From the NCBI GenBank assembly GCA_001464055.1, contig LNET01000100.1:62001-126000 (forward strand): DNA of 64,000 nucleotides, in the 5' to 3' direction. Shown here piece by piece: positions 1 to 9,058 of this stretch (position 1 is its first letter; every line of letters starts with the position of its first letter). This stretch comes from Burkholderiales bacterium Ga0077543 (lineage in GTDB: Bacteria > Pseudomonadota > Gammaproteobacteria > Burkholderiales > Burkholderiaceae_C). The notes beneath the pieces were generated by a model. It was not told the origin of the DNA and did not search any database. It saw only the letters and a program-made list of their open reading frames with translations. Position numbers and translations under genes: made by a program.

Positions 1-747
1 ACCCTCCGGGTCGTGGTCGCCCTGAAGCCGGCACTGGCCTCGCTGCCCAGCGCGGCGCTGACCGTGCGCGACAGCGTGCTGGGCGGCACCCTGCAGGTCG
101 TCAACACCGATCCCGAGGCGGGTGGCCTGACGATCCAGGCCGGTGGCACGATCAACACGGCCGACCTCTCGCTGCTGTCGGTGCCGGGTTCGACCAGCGA
201 CTCCTTCGTCGAGGAAGAACCGCTGCTGAACGATGTCTCGCCCGTTTCGCTGAAGGTGGCCGTGCCTCCGCTGAACCCGAACCGGGTCTTCAACTGGATG
301 TTCGGCACCCTGCCAGACACCTACCGGCTGCAGCCTGCGGCGATCGTCACCAACTGCAACGCAGGCAACTGCCGTCAGGCGCTGGCCGACCTGGCCAGTC
401 GCAACCCCGGGCGGGTGATCTGGGTCGAAGGCGATCTGCTGCTCGATTCCGCGGGCGACATCGGCACTCTGCCCGACCCGGCCAACCCCGCCGTCGCCGG
501 CCCGGTGCTCATCGTGACCACGGGCAACGTCATCACCACGGCCAACGCCCGGGTGTTCGGTTTCGTCTACAGCCAGTCTGGCGCCTGGACCGGCACGCCC
601 GACATCCAGGGCGCCGCCTTCGTCGAGGGCGCGCTCGAAGCCACGGCTGCCGGCCGCGTGGTCTTCAACCGCGAAGTCCTGCTGCATCTGCAGCAGCACT
701 CTGGATCGTTCGTCCGGGTCCCGGGCGGATGGAGGGATTTCCAATGA
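1..747 (+). CDS. PilX-like type IV pilus assembly protein, C-terminal part (5' end outside window)
   Basis: The frame is open from the first base, so this is the tail of a longer gene; the in-frame GTG at 13 is probably not its start. About 248 residues are visible. They are rich in small and beta-forming residues, contain a two-Cys segment (NCNAGNCRQAL) and end in VPGGWRDF. No prepilin N-terminus or membrane helix is visible, as expected for a C-terminal portion. The stop overlaps the ATG of the PilV-like gene (ATGA), so the two are co-translated members of a minor-pilin operon. The PilX assignment rests mainly on this position and on general resemblance; another minor-pilin-associated protein is possible. 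Confidence 0.55.
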   Translation, partial: TLRVVVALKPALASLPSAALTVRDSVLGGTLQVVNTDPEAGGLTIQAGGTINTADLSLLSVPGSTSDSFVEEEPLLNDVSPVSLKVAVPPLNPNRVFNWMFGTLPDTYRLQPAAIVTNCNAGNCRQALADLASRNPGRVIWVEGDLLLDSAGDIGTLPDPANPAVAGPVLIVTTGNVITTANARVFGFVYSQSGAWTGTPDIQGAAFVEGALEATAAGRVVFNREVLLHLQQHSGSFVRVPGGWRDFQ

Positions 748-1991
748 ACACGAATCGCCCTGTCCGCCTGCGTCGCGGTGTGTCTCTCATCGAAGCCGTC
801 GTCGCGCTGGCGGTGATGGCCTTCGGCCTGGTGGCCATCGTCGGGCTTCAGGCCACGCTGCGGAGCAACGCCGACATGTCCAAGCAGCGGGCCGAAGCAG
901 TGCGCATTGCACAAGAGGAAATCGAACGCTGGCGGGCCTTCGTCACGCTGCAGGCCGACGCCGGCGTCGACTTCACCGACATCGCCGACATGCCTGACAT
1001 CCAGACCGTCGGCCTGAATGCGAATTACACCGTCAGCCGCAGCGTGCCACAGCTGCAGGCACCGGCGCCGAAGACCGTGGCCGTCAACGTCAGCTGGGTC
1101 GACCGCACGGGCCAGACCCAGACCATCGCCCTGAACACCGCCATCGCAGGCATCTCCCCTGAACTCGCCGGAGCGCTGGTGCTGCCGCAAAACAGCGGCA
1201 GCGCCAATCGTGTGAACAATCGCCACCCGCTCATCCCGCGCAAGGCCAGGGACTTCGGCGACGGCACCAGCGGCTTCGTGCCGCCCCAGGGCGCTGGCGA
1301 GAAGGTCGCCTGGGTGTTCAACAACGTCACCGGCCTGATCGAGCGCACCTGCCTGGTCGAGGCCGACGCGTCGACGGAAACACTCAGCGCAGCCTCGGTG
1401 GCAGCCAACCTCGACAGCTGCGACACCAGCCGCACGGCGCAGTTGCTCAGCGGTCATGTGAACTTCGCCGGCTGGCAGGAACAGCCCGACGAGACCGAGG
1501 CCGAGGCCCCCACCGGCCTGCCCTTGAACCTGGACATGAAGCTCAGCCTGACGAGCACGGGTCACCCCGAACCGGCTTATGCCTGCTTCGACGACAGCCC
1601 GCAAACACCCGAGGACAGCACAGGGCCCGTGACCTACTTCTGCGCCATCTATTCGAACCAGGACCGCACCTGGTCGGGCCGGCTGCGCGTGCTGCCCCTG
1701 GCCTTCAGCGACCAGGCCAGCGAGGCCGCCTGGTCGATCGGCACCGAAGCCAGCGAGCACAAGGTCTGCCGCTACACGGTGCTGGCGGACGACGGTAGCG
1801 CCAAGTCGAAGAACAGCGCCCATCCGCTGGATTACAGCCAGGAGGGCAGTGTCCCGGGGGCGTCGCTGCGCGACCAGAACTTCCTGGTGGTCCGCGGCTC
1901 GCACAGCTGCCCGGCGGATGCCCTGACCAGCGTCGACCCGGTGAACTCGAACACCCGCGTGCACCAGAACGGCCTGCACCCCTACACCTGA
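744..1991 (+). CDS. pilV: PilV-like type IV minor prepilin
   Basis: A 415-residue protein with a class III prepilin signal at its start: a basic leader, then G/VSLIEAVVALAVMAFG, with Glu at +5 after the cleavable Gly and a following hydrophobic helix. PilD would cleave and methylate it; minor pilins of this type prime pilus assembly or adjust its function. ATG at 744 is chosen over the ATG at 729 because GGAGGGA lies just upstream at 731-737 and because the prepilin leader then has normal length. It is long for a PilV (often about 150-200 residues), with a large Cys-containing C-terminal domain. The start overlaps the preceding gene by 4 bases. The operon ends here; ribD follows after 31 bases. 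Confidence 0.75.
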   Translation: MNTNRPVRLRRGVSLIEAVVALAVMAFGLVAIVGLQATLRSNADMSKQRAEAVRIAQEEIERWRAFVTLQADAGVDFTDIADMPDIQTVGLNANYTVSRSVPQLQAPAPKTVAVNVSWVDRTGQTQTIALNTAIAGISPELAGALVLPQNSGSANRVNNRHPLIPRKARDFGDGTSGFVPPQGAGEKVAWVFNNVTGLIERTCLVEADASTETLSAASVAANLDSCDTSRTAQLLSGHVNFAGWQEQPDETEAEAPTGLPLNLDMKLSLTSTGHPEPAYACFDDSPQTPEDSTGPVTYFCAIYSNQDRTWSGRLRVLPLAFSDQASEAAWSIGTEASEHKVCRYTVLADDGSAKSKNSAHPLDYSQEGSVPGASLRDQNFLVVRGSHSCPADALTSVDPVNSNTRVHQNGLHPYT

Positions 1992-2022
1992 GCACCCCTG
2001 GCGCCCTGGGATACTGCCTGCC

Positions 2023-3177
2023 ATGCAGCAGGCCGCACTGGACAGACAACGCATCACCGAAGCCCTGGCCCTGGCGGCCACGGCCATCGGCCAGACCGAC
2101 CCCAACCCCCGTGTCGGCTGCGTCATCGGTCATGCCGACGGGCAGGTTCTGGGCCGGGGGGCCACCCAGCCGCCAGGCCAGGCCCATGCCGAAGTGATGG
2201 CCCTGCGCGATGCGGCGGCGGCCGGCCACGACGTCCGCGGAGCCACCGCCTGGGTGACCCTGGAGCCCTGCGCCCACCACGGCCGCACACCACCGTGCTG
2301 CGACGCGCTCGTCGCCGCAGGCCTGGCCCGGGTGGTGGTGGCCGTGGTCGACCCGTTTCCGCAGGTGGCCGGCCAGGGCACGGCCAGGCTGCGCGCGGCC
2401 GGCATCCAGGTCGACGGTGTCGATGCCGACCTGGCCGCCGCCGCCTGGCAGCTCAACATCGGCTTCTTCTCCCGCCTGCTGCGCGGGCGGCCCTGGGTCC
2501 GGCTGAAGCTGGCCGCCAGCCTGGACGGCCGCACTGCATTGCCCAATGGACGCAGCCAGTGGATCACCGGCAGCGAAGCACGTGCCGACGGCCACCTGTG
2601 GCGCCGGCGCGCAGCCGCCATCCTGACCGGCGTGGGCACGGTGCTCGCCGACGACCCGCGGCTGGATGTGCGCTGCGGTGGCGTTGGCCAGCAGCCGCTG
2701 CGCGTGGTCGCAGACAGCCACTTCCGCACACCGCCCGGCGCGCAGCTGATCGGCCTGCCCGGCGGCTGCCTCATCGTCGGCAACTCATCGGACCTGGATG
2801 CGGCAGCACGCGCGGCAGCCCTGGCCGCCGCGGGTGCCCGGATCCTGACCCTGAACGCCGACGCGCAGGGCCGCGTCGACCTGGCAGCGTTGCTGGCCTG
2901 GCTGGCCAGCCGCGACGTCAACGAAGTGCATGTCGAAGCCGGCGCGGCGCTCAGCGGCTCGTTGCTGCGTGCCGACCTGATCGATGAGCTGCTGATGTAT
3001 CAGGCCCCGCGACTGCTGGGACCCGGTCGTGGCATGGCCGAATGGGCCGCGCTGGCGGTCATCGAAGACGGACCGGCTTTCGACTGGCTGCAGGTCGAAC
3101 CGGTGGGCGCAGACCTGCGCCTGCGCCTGAAGCGGGCTGGCCACGGGTTCTGGCTTCCACCCGCCATGCCGGCGTGA
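2023..3177 (+). CDS. ribD: Bifunctional riboflavin deaminase/reductase RibD
   Basis: This enzyme carries out two consecutive steps of riboflavin synthesis in the cytoplasm: deamination of diaminohydroxyphosphoribosylaminopyrimidine, then NADPH reduction of the ribosyl side chain. The 384-residue protein has an N-terminal zinc deaminase domain with HAE at 55-57 and the zinc Cys pair in EPC (C83) and TPPC (C92). A RibD C-terminal reductase domain begins near residue 155 (WVRLKLAASLDGR). Length is normal for the family. It opens the riboflavin cluster. Riboflavin synthase, which usually follows ribD in Burkholderiales, is missing here. Confidence 0.93.
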   Translation: MQQAALDRQRITEALALAATAIGQTDPNPRVGCVIGHADGQVLGRGATQPPGQAHAEVMALRDAAAAGHDVRGATAWVTLEPCAHHGRTPPCCDALVAAGLARVVVAVVDPFPQVAGQGTARLRAAGIQVDGVDADLAAAAWQLNIGFFSRLLRGRPWVRLKLAASLDGRTALPNGRSQWITGSEARADGHLWRRRAAAILTGVGTVLADDPRLDVRCGGVGQQPLRVVADSHFRTPPGAQLIGLPGGCLIVGNSSDLDAAARAAALAAAGARILTLNADAQGRVDLAALLAWLASRDVNEVHVEAGAALSGSLLRADLIDELLMYQAPRLLGPGRGMAEWAALAVIEDGPAFDWLQVEPVGADLRLRLKRAGHGFWLPPAMPA

Positions 3178-3210
3178 GGCCCCTGGGGCAAGGCCGCTCG
3201 AACTGGGGGC

Positions 3211-3363
3211 ATGACACGCCTCAAGCCTTTCGCCCGCCAGGCGCCGCCGACCGAGAACGTGTTCCTGACTTCGGGGGTCTGCGTCGCGGCCCCGGTCATC
3301 TTCTTCGGGATGGACCCGTCGGCCGGTGGCACGGCACGCACCCGGGACCAGGCACCCTGGTGA
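3211..3363 (+). CDS. Possible small protein, 50 residues, unrecognised
   Basis: An ATG-started frame fills most of the 221-base gap between ribD and ribBA. The ATG follows a G-run (CTGGGGGC) that might act as a weak ribosome binding site, but the spacing is very short. The predicted peptide starts MTRLKPFARQAPP and has a short hydrophobic stretch (GVCVAAPVIFFG). I recognise no family. In GC-rich DNA such a frame can occur by chance, so it may be only the ribBA leader. I found no FMN-riboswitch-like structure in the gap. Confidence 0.2.
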   Translation: MTRLKPFARQAPPTENVFLTSGVCVAAPVIFFGMDPSAGGTARTRDQAPW

Positions 3364-3398
3364 CAGCCTGAAGAACCGGGGCCACCTACAATCCGTGA

Positions 3399-4505
3399 AT
3401 GTCGATTTCCCCTGTTCCAGAGCTGGTGGCCGAGCTGGCGGCCGGCCGCATGGTCATCCTGGTCGACGAGGAAGACCGAGAAAACGAAGGCGACCTCGTC
3501 ATCGCCGCCGAGCATGTCACCCCCGAAGCGATCAACTTCATGGCCCGCCATGCCCGCGGCCTGGTCTGCCTGACGCTGACCCGCGAACGCTGCGAACACC
3601 TGCAGCTGCCGCCCATGGCCAGCCGCAACGGCACCAAGCATGGCACGGCCTTCACGGTGTCGATCGAGGCCGCCACGGGCGTCACCACCGGCATCTCGGC
3701 CGCCGACCGCGCGCGCACGGTGCAGGCCGCGGTGGCCCGCGACGCCAAGGCCAGCGACCTGGTGCAGCCCGGCCACATCTTCCCGCTCCAGGCCCAGGAC
3801 GGCGGCGTGCTGATGCGCGCCGGTCACACCGAAGCCGGCTGCGACCTGGCCGGCATGGCCGGCCTCACGCCAGCGGCCGTGATCTGCGAGGTGATGAAGG
3901 ACGACGGCACGATGGCCCGCCTGCCCGACCTGCAGGTCTTTGCCCGCGAGCACGGCCTGAAGATCGGCACCATCGCCGACCTCATCGGCTACCGCAGCCG
4001 CAACGAGACCCTGATCGAACGCGCCGGCCAGCGCCGGCTGCGCACGCCCCAGGGCGAATTCGACTGCACCGCCTTCCGCGACAAGAGCGGCGGCGTGCAC
4101 CTGGCGCTGGCCCATGGCAGCTGGTCTGAATACGACGAAGTGCCGGTGCGGGTGCACGAGCCCTTCACCGCGCTGGACCTGCTGGACGTGGGCCGAAGCG
4201 GCCATTCCTGGCCCCTGCCCACGGCGCTGGCCGCGCTGCAGGCCGGCCGGCAGGGCGTGGCCGTGCTGTTGAACTGCGGTCAGGACGCCGCCCACCTGCT
4301 GCCGCAGCTGTTGCCCAGCGACAGCAAGGCGGCGCCGCCGCGTGCACCGATGGACCTGCGAACCTATGGCGTGGGCGCGCAGATCCTGCGCGAACTCGGC
4401 GTTCGCCGCATGCAGCTGCTGGGCAACCCGCGGCGCATGCCCAGCATGACCGGCTACGGCCTGGAAATCACCGGTTTCCGCCCTGCACCGGGCTCGGCCA
4501 ACTGA
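3399..4505 (+). CDS. ribBA: 3,4-dihydroxy-2-butanone-4-phosphate synthase with degenerate GTP cyclohydrolase II domain
   Basis: The N-terminal half (residues 1-205) is a complete RibB domain that makes the four-carbon riboflavin precursor from ribulose 5-phosphate. [11 protein letters not shown] (23-32) holds the acidic metal ligands, and HTEAGCDL lies at 143-150. The C-terminal half aligns in layout with RibA, but the zinc and catalytic segment (RxHSxCxTGD...CDCG in active enzymes) is replaced near 251-275 by [20 protein letters not shown], with no zinc cysteines. GTP cyclohydrolase activity is therefore unlikely, and a separate ribA should exist elsewhere. Such ribB-with-RibA-like fusions are known in betaproteobacteria. 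ribH follows after 17 bases. Confidence 0.9.
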   Translation: MSISPVPELVAELAAGRMVILVDEEDRENEGDLVIAAEHVTPEAINFMARHARGLVCLTLTRERCEHLQLPPMASRNGTKHGTAFTVSIEAATGVTTGISAADRARTVQAAVARDAKASDLVQPGHIFPLQAQDGGVLMRAGHTEAGCDLAGMAGLTPAAVICEVMKDDGTMARLPDLQVFAREHGLKIGTIADLIGYRSRNETLIERAGQRRLRTPQGEFDCTAFRDKSGGVHLALAHGSWSEYDEVPVRVHEPFTALDLLDVGRSGHSWPLPTALAALQAGRQGVAVLLNCGQDAAHLLPQLLPSDSKAAPPRAPMDLRTYGVGAQILRELGVRRMQLLGNPRRMPSMTGYGLEITGFRPAPGSAN

Positions 4506-4522
4506 ACAAGAAGCACAAGAAC

Positions 4523-4999
4523 ATGCTGGACGCCGACAAGGGCAACACCGAAGAGATCCTGGCCGACCTGCTGGGCGAGGGCCTGCGCATCGGCATCGTG
4601 CGGGCGCGCTTCAACGACCTGCTCACCAGCAAGCTGGCCAGCGCCTGCCTGGCCGAACTCGACCGGCTCGACGTCGACCCCGGCGACATCCGCGTGGTGC
4701 AGGTGCCCGGCGCGCTGGAGATCCCGGTGGCGCTGAAGGCCATGGCCGCCTCGGGCGACTTCGACGCCCTCATCGCGCTGGGTTGCATCATCCGCGGCGA
4801 AACCTACCACTTCGAACTGGTCGCGAACGAAAGCGGCGCCGGTGTCTCGCGCGTGGCGCTGGACCATGGCCTGCCGATCGCCAACGCCATCCTCACCGTC
4901 GAAGACGAGGCCCAGGCCTGGGCCCGTGCAGAAGACAAGGGCCGCGACGCCGCCCGCGTGGCCGTGGAAATGGCCAACCTGCTGGAAGACCTGTCGTGA
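4523..4999 (+). CDS. ribH: 6,7-dimethyl-8-ribityllumazine synthase
   Basis: Lumazine synthase condenses the RibB and RibD products to 6,7-dimethyl-8-ribityllumazine, the penultimate riboflavin intermediate. The 158-residue length is typical. Visible signatures are the N-terminal strand [21 protein letters not shown], the [12 protein letters not shown] loop with the catalytic-region His, and the C-terminal [11 protein letters not shown] helix. It follows ribBA by 17 bases and overlaps the GTG start of nusB (GTGA), so ribBA-ribH-nusB look like one transcript. Confidence 0.95.
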   Translation: MLDADKGNTEEILADLLGEGLRIGIVRARFNDLLTSKLASACLAELDRLDVDPGDIRVVQVPGALEIPVALKAMAASGDFDALIALGCIIRGETYHFELVANESGAGVSRVALDHGLPIANAILTVEDEAQAWARAEDKGRDAARVAVEMANLLEDLS

Positions 5000-5538
5000 G
5001 CGGCCCCGACGAAGCGCAGGCCGCCAAGACCGGGGCGGCCGATGCCGACACACCCGCGGCGAAAAAGCCGCAGCCCAAGTCCGGCCGCCGCCGCGCGCGT
5101 GAATTTGCGCTGCAGGGCCTGTACCAGTGGCTGATGTCGCGCGCCAGCGAAGCCGACATCGTCGCCAACCTGCGCGAGCTCGACGACTTCGGCAAATGCG
5201 ACCGCGCCCATTTCGACGCCCTGCTGCATGGCTGCATCGAGCAGTCTGCGGCGCTCGACGCCGTACTTTTGCGCCACATCGACCGGCCCGTGGCCCAGCT
5301 GTCGCCCGTGGAACACGCGGTGCTGTGGATCGGTGCCTACGAGATGACCCACTGCCTGGACATTCCTTACCGCGTCGCCATCAACGAAGCGGTGGAACTG
5401 GCCAAATCCTTTGGCGGGACCGACGGCCACAAGTACGTGAACGGCGTGCTCGACAAGGCCTCGGCCGAGCTGCGCCCGGCCGAAGCCGGCCAGCCGCGCG
5501 CCGCCCGCCCGAACCGGCCCAACCGCGCCAGAACGTGA
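4996..5538 (+). CDS. nusB: Transcription antitermination factor NusB
   Basis: NusB binds boxA RNA with NusE (S10) in rRNA antitermination complexes. The GTG at 4996 overlaps the ribH stop and gives 180 residues. A low-complexity basic head (about 30 residues) precedes the core, which starts [15 protein letters not shown] and contains [34 protein letters not shown] and [10 protein letters not shown], all hallmark NusB segments. The tail is Ala/Pro/Arg-rich. The ribH-nusB coupling is conserved in many proteobacteria. It overlaps the following aminotransferase by 4 bases (GTGA). Confidence 0.93.
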   Translation: MSGPDEAQAAKTGAADADTPAAKKPQPKSGRRRAREFALQGLYQWLMSRASEADIVANLRELDDFGKCDRAHFDALLHGCIEQSAALDAVLLRHIDRPVAQLSPVEHAVLWIGAYEMTHCLDIPYRVAINEAVELAKSFGGTDGHKYVNGVLDKASAELRPAEAGQPRAARPNRPNRART

Positions 5539-6731
5539 TCCGCACGGCCAGCCGGCTGCAGCACATCGACCCGTTCTGGGTCATGGAATGTGCGAAGGCC
5601 GCCCAGGAAATCGCCCGCAGCCCCGCCTGCGACCCGGCCCGGGGAGGCGAGCCGATGATCTACCTGAACATCGGCGAACCCGACTTCACCGCCGCCGCAC
5701 CGGTGCTGGCTGCGGCCCGTGCCTGCCTGGATGGCGGCCACACCCAGTACACCCAGGCCACCGGGCTGCCGGCGCTGCGCGAACGCATTGCCGGCTGGTA
5801 CGCCAGTCGCTTCGGCCTGCAGGTGGACCCGGGGCGCATCGTGGTCACGGCGGGCGCTTCGGCAGCGCTGCAGCTGATCTGCCTGGCCTTGTTCGAGCCT
5901 GGCGACGACGTGCTGATGCCCGACCCCAGCTACCCCTGCAACCGGCACTTCGTCGCTGCCGCGGGTGCGCGGGCGCAGTTGCTGCCGGCCGGGCCCGGGC
6001 AGCGTTTCCAGCTCGACGCCGCCAGCGTGGCCGCCGCCTGGGGCCCGGCCACGCGCGGCGTGCTGCTGGCTTCGCCCAGCAACCCCACGGGCACCTCGAT
6101 CGCCCCCGACGAAATGGCGCGCATGGCGGATGCCGTGCGTGAGCGTGGCGGCGTCACCCTGGTCGACGAGATCTACCTGGGCCTGAGCTACGACCCGGCC
6201 TTCGGCCACAGCGCCCTGGCGCTGGGCGAGGACCTGGTCTCGATCAACAGCTTTTCCAAATACTTCAGCATGACCGGCTGGCGGCTGGGCTGGATGGTGC
6301 TGCCACCCGAACTGGTGGCCCCGGTGGAAAAGCTGGCGCAGAACCTGTTCATCTGCCCGTCGACGCTGGCCCAGCACGCCGCGCTGGCCTGCTTCGACGA
6401 CGCTTCCATCGCCGAATTCGAAGCCCGCAGGGCCGAATTCCGCCGCCGCCGCGACTTCATCGTGCCGGCGCTGGAACGCATCGGCTTCGAGGTGCCCGTG
6501 CCCCCAGACGGGGCCTTCTATGTCTGGGCCGACTGTTCACGCTTCCTCACCCCGGCCATGCCAGGCAGCTGGGAATTCAGCTTCGAGATGATGCGTCGCG
6601 CCCACGTCGCGCTGACCCCGGGTCGCGACTTCGGGCCGGCCGCGGCCGGGCGCTTCGTGCGCCTGTCGTTTGCCAGCAGCATGGCGCAGCTGGAAGCCGC
6701 CGTGGCCCGGCTCACGCGCGAACTGGGCTGA
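5535..6731 (+). CDS. Class I/II PLP-dependent aminotransferase
   Basis: A 398-residue fold-type I aminotransferase starting at GTG 5535, which overlaps the nusB stop. Pyridoxal-phosphate signatures are SPSNPTG (180-186), DEIY (211-214) and [12 protein letters not shown], with Lys242 as the Schiff-base lysine; the C-terminal substrate-carboxylate Arg lies in FVRLSFA. Overall it resembles aspartate/tyrosine/aromatic-type aminotransferases often found downstream of nusB in Burkholderiales. The substrate cannot be told from sequence alone. The overlap suggests co-expression with ribH-nusB, although the function looks unrelated. Confidence 0.88.
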   Translation: MIRTASRLQHIDPFWVMECAKAAQEIARSPACDPARGGEPMIYLNIGEPDFTAAAPVLAAARACLDGGHTQYTQATGLPALRERIAGWYASRFGLQVDPGRIVVTAGASAALQLICLALFEPGDDVLMPDPSYPCNRHFVAAAGARAQLLPAGPGQRFQLDAASVAAAWGPATRGVLLASPSNPTGTSIAPDEMARMADAVRERGGVTLVDEIYLGLSYDPAFGHSALALGEDLVSINSFSKYFSMTGWRLGWMVLPPELVAPVEKLAQNLFICPSTLAQHAALACFDDASIAEFEARRAEFRRRRDFIVPALERIGFEVPVPPDGAFYVWADCSRFLTPAMPGSWEFSFEMMRRAHVALTPGRDFGPAAAGRFVRLSFASSMAQLEAAVARLTRELG

Positions 6732-6787
6732 GCCGACCGCGCTTTTCCCGCCTTCGGGTCGGGCGGCAGTCCGTAAGCTGCTGCACC

Positions 6788-8572
6788 GTGGGTTATCACT
6801 TCTTCGGCAAGCGCAACAAGCGCACATCAGGCGACGGCAACTCCGAAGCAGCGACCGAGTTCGCCGCGACCGAGGCCACATTGCCGCCTGCCGCGCATGA
6901 TTCCGGCCTGCCGGAACTGGACATCGACATCCAGGACGAACCGACGCCCAGCGGCGTGATGGACTCGCAGACCATGGACTCGCGAACCATGGATTCGCAG
7001 GTCATGGATTCGCGCGTCCTGGACGGCTCGCTGCGCAGGTCGCCGCTGGAGGCTGCGGAAGCGGGCCGCAACACCGTCGAGACCGAGGCCGACACCTTCA
7101 CCCGGTCGCAGCCGACGCTGTCGCACGTGGGACGCTACGCGCTCAAGTCGCGCCTGGGCCAGGGCGGCCTGGGCCAGGTGCACGAAGCCTGGGACCCATT
7201 GCTGTCGCGCACCGTGGCCGTGAAGACGCTGCAGTTCGACCTGCCCACACCGCTGCGGGTGTCGCTGGACGGCATGATCCTGAACGAGGCCCGTGCCGCC
7301 GCCAGCCTGAACCACGCCTACATCGTCACCGTGTTCGACGCCGGCCTGTCGGCACACGGGGTCTACGTCGCGATGGAACGGCTGCAGGGTCGCGACATGC
7401 GCCATGCCCTGGCCAATGGCTGGGCGCCCAGCCCGCGCGTGGCCGCCATGCTGGTGCGCCGCGTGGCCGACGCGCTGGCCTATGCCCACGCACGCGGCGT
7501 GGTGCACTGCGACATCAAGCCGGCGAACATCTTCCTGGTCGGCCGCGACCGCCCCAAGGTGCTGGACTTTGGCATCGCCCGCATCGCCCACGGCACGGCG
7601 GTGCCGGCGCTCGACGGCACGGTGGCAGGCTCGCCGCACTATCAGGCGCCAGAACAGGTTCGCGGCCAGGCGGTGGACGCGCGCACGGACCTGTATGCGC
7701 TGGGGACCGTGCTCTACGAACTGCTGACCGGTCGCAAGGCCTTCGGCGGCGATTCCGTCGAACAGATCCAGACAGCGGTGCTGACGCTGCACCCCGCGCT
7801 GGCGCACGAAGTGCGCCCTGGCGTACCGCAGGGTTTGTCGGACATTGCGGCCAAGGCCATGGCGCGTGACCCTGCCGAGCGCTACAGCAGCGCCATCGAG
7901 ATGTCGATGAGCCTGCGCCGCTGGGCCGAAACCCAGGCTGCCAAGGCGAAGGCCGAAGCCCGGCCGCCGACACCGGCGGCCGCAGCGAAACCAGTTCCCG
8001 GCAACACCGGCGCGCGCTTGCGGCCGATGCTGTTGCTGGGCGGGTTGCTGGCCGCGGCCGGCCTCGGCATGGTGCTGGCAAGGCGCCCAGCCGCCGACAC
8101 CGCGGCCGCCGATCTGGCCGCGCTGCCGGCTGGCGAAACCCTGATGCCCCCCGCCAGCGCTGCTTCGGCCGCGCCGGCCAGCGCCGAAGAGTCGCCGCTG
8201 CCGCCGACCGAGCCCGAGACCGCCGCCAATGCCGCACCGGTCGCCGCGGGCAACCCCGGCACCCGGCCAGCGCCCCCCGCCGCCGCCAGGCCGCGGCCTG
8301 CAGCGACCGCCGCCACGCCCAAGGCCACCGCGCCGGCCTCTGCGGCCAGGCCCCCTGCTGCCACGGGCACCGTGCAGCTGGCCATCTCGCCCTGGGGCCG
8401 GGTCGAAGTCAACGGCAGCCCGGCCGGCACCACGCCGCCACTGACCCGGCTGACGCTGCCCGAAGGGGCTCACACCATCACCGTGCGCAACGAAGACTTC
8501 CCGGCCTTCGTGACCACGGTGCAGGTCAGCGCCGACAAACCCGCCACCCTGCGCCACCGCTTCGGACCGTGA
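6788..8572 (+). CDS. Membrane Ser/Thr protein kinase with C-terminal PEGA domain
   Basis: A 594-residue Hanks-type kinase. A low-complexity N-terminal region contains four MDSxx pentapeptides (58-77). The kinase domain spans about 117-380: Gly-rich loop LGQGGLGQV, VAVK (K146), catalytic loop HCDIKPAN (D242), DFG (260-262) and QAPE. The usual HRD is HCD, so it is a non-RD kinase that probably does not need activation-loop phosphorylation. One membrane helix (413-431) is followed by a Pro/Ala-rich linker and a PEGA domain (about 523-594), placing the C-terminus in the periplasm. The start is a GTG without a clear Shine-Dalgarno. It overlaps the TssQ-like gene, recalling PpkA-type kinases of type VI secretion loci. 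Confidence 0.85.
   Translation: MGYHFFGKRNKRTSGDGNSEAATEFAATEATLPPAAHDSGLPELDIDIQDEPTPSGVMDSQTMDSRTMDSQVMDSRVLDGSLRRSPLEAAEAGRNTVETEADTFTRSQPTLSHVGRYALKSRLGQGGLGQVHEAWDPLLSRTVAVKTLQFDLPTPLRVSLDGMILNEARAAASLNHAYIVTVFDAGLSAHGVYVAMERLQGRDMRHALANGWAPSPRVAAMLVRRVADALAYAHARGVVHCDIKPANIFLVGRDRPKVLDFGIARIAHGTAVPALDGTVAGSPHYQAPEQVRGQAVDARTDLYALGTVLYELLTGRKAFGGDSVEQIQTAVLTLHPALAHEVRPGVPQGLSDIAAKAMARDPAERYSSAIEMSMSLRRWAETQAAKAKAEARPPTPAAAAKPVPGNTGARLRPMLLLGGLLAAAGLGMVLARRPAADTAAADLAALPAGETLMPPASAASAAPASAEESPLPPTEPETAANAAPVAAGNPGTRPAPPAAARPRPAATAATPKATAPASAARPPAATGTVQLAISPWGRVEVNGSPAGTTPPLTRLTLPEGAHTITVRNEDFPAFVTTVQVSADKPATLRHRFGP
6959..7018 (+). repeat. 15-bp tandem repeat, four copies, inside the kinase gene
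   Basis: Four consecutive 15-base units, each ATGGAYTCGCRNRYC-like, encode MDSQT-MDSRT-MDSQV-MDSRV, followed by a decayed unit (LDGSL). The unit length is a multiple of three, so copy-number change would keep the frame. It lies in the cytoplasmic N-terminal extension before the kinase domain. Confidence 0.85.
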
Positions 8573-9012
8573 ACACCCCACCCGCCCGCCCCTTGCCACC
8601 CGCATCACCCCTGCGCCCGGGCCTGACCTTGTTCACTGCCGTGCTGGCCTTGCTGTCGGCATGCGCCATGCCGCCGCCAGTGCCAGCACCGCCGCCGCCC
8701 GTGGGCCTGGCCGAACTGCTGGAAAGACCGGCCGAACGCGCCCTGGTCGACGGGATGCGGGCCTATGACGACGCCCAATATCCCCAGGCCGAGGCGGCCT
8801 TGCGTCGCGCCCTGGACGCCGGACTGCAGAGCCCGCGCGACCGTGCCAGCGCGCACAAGCTGCTGGCCTTCATCACCTGCACCAGCGAACGGCTGGCCGA
8901 GTGCGAAGCGGCCTTCCGCGCCGCCCGCGCCGCCGATCCGGGCTTCGCGCTGAGCAAGTCCGAAGCCGGCCACCCGCTGTGGGGCCCGGTGGCCAGGCGC
9001 GTGCTGCCCTGA
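8569..9012 (+). CDS. TssQ-like type VI secretion-associated lipoprotein
   Basis: A 147-residue lipoprotein starting at a GTG that overlaps the kinase stop. The signal peptide ends in lipobox LLSAC (Cys near residue 32), then a Pro-rich linker and a TPR-like helical region (YDDAQYPQAEAALRRAL). The tail AGHPLWGPVARRV matches the ending I remember for TssQ-family lipoproteins of Burkholderiales. It should be anchored to the outer membrane and exposed to the periplasm, where the kinase's PEGA domain also lies. No other tss gene is in the window, so a role in type VI secretion is only inferred. Confidence 0.65.
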   Translation: MNTPPARPLPPASPLRPGLTLFTAVLALLSACAMPPPVPAPPPPVGLAELLERPAERALVDGMRAYDDAQYPQAEAALRRALDAGLQSPRDRASAHKLLAFITCTSERLAECEAAFRAARAADPGFALSKSEAGHPLWGPVARRVLP

Positions 9013-9058
9013 CCGCCTGAAGGGCAGGGCGAGCCGGCGCGGGATAATCCCGCTGCCG

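Noticed and set aside
567-2126. A 519-codon frame on the minus strand over the pilin gene
   Set aside because: The plus-strand frame carries a proper prepilin signal; the minus frame has no family features and crosses into ribD.
3178-3398. FMN riboswitch ahead of ribBA
   Set aside because: I looked for the conserved RFN-type helices and found no matching pattern in the 221-base gap.
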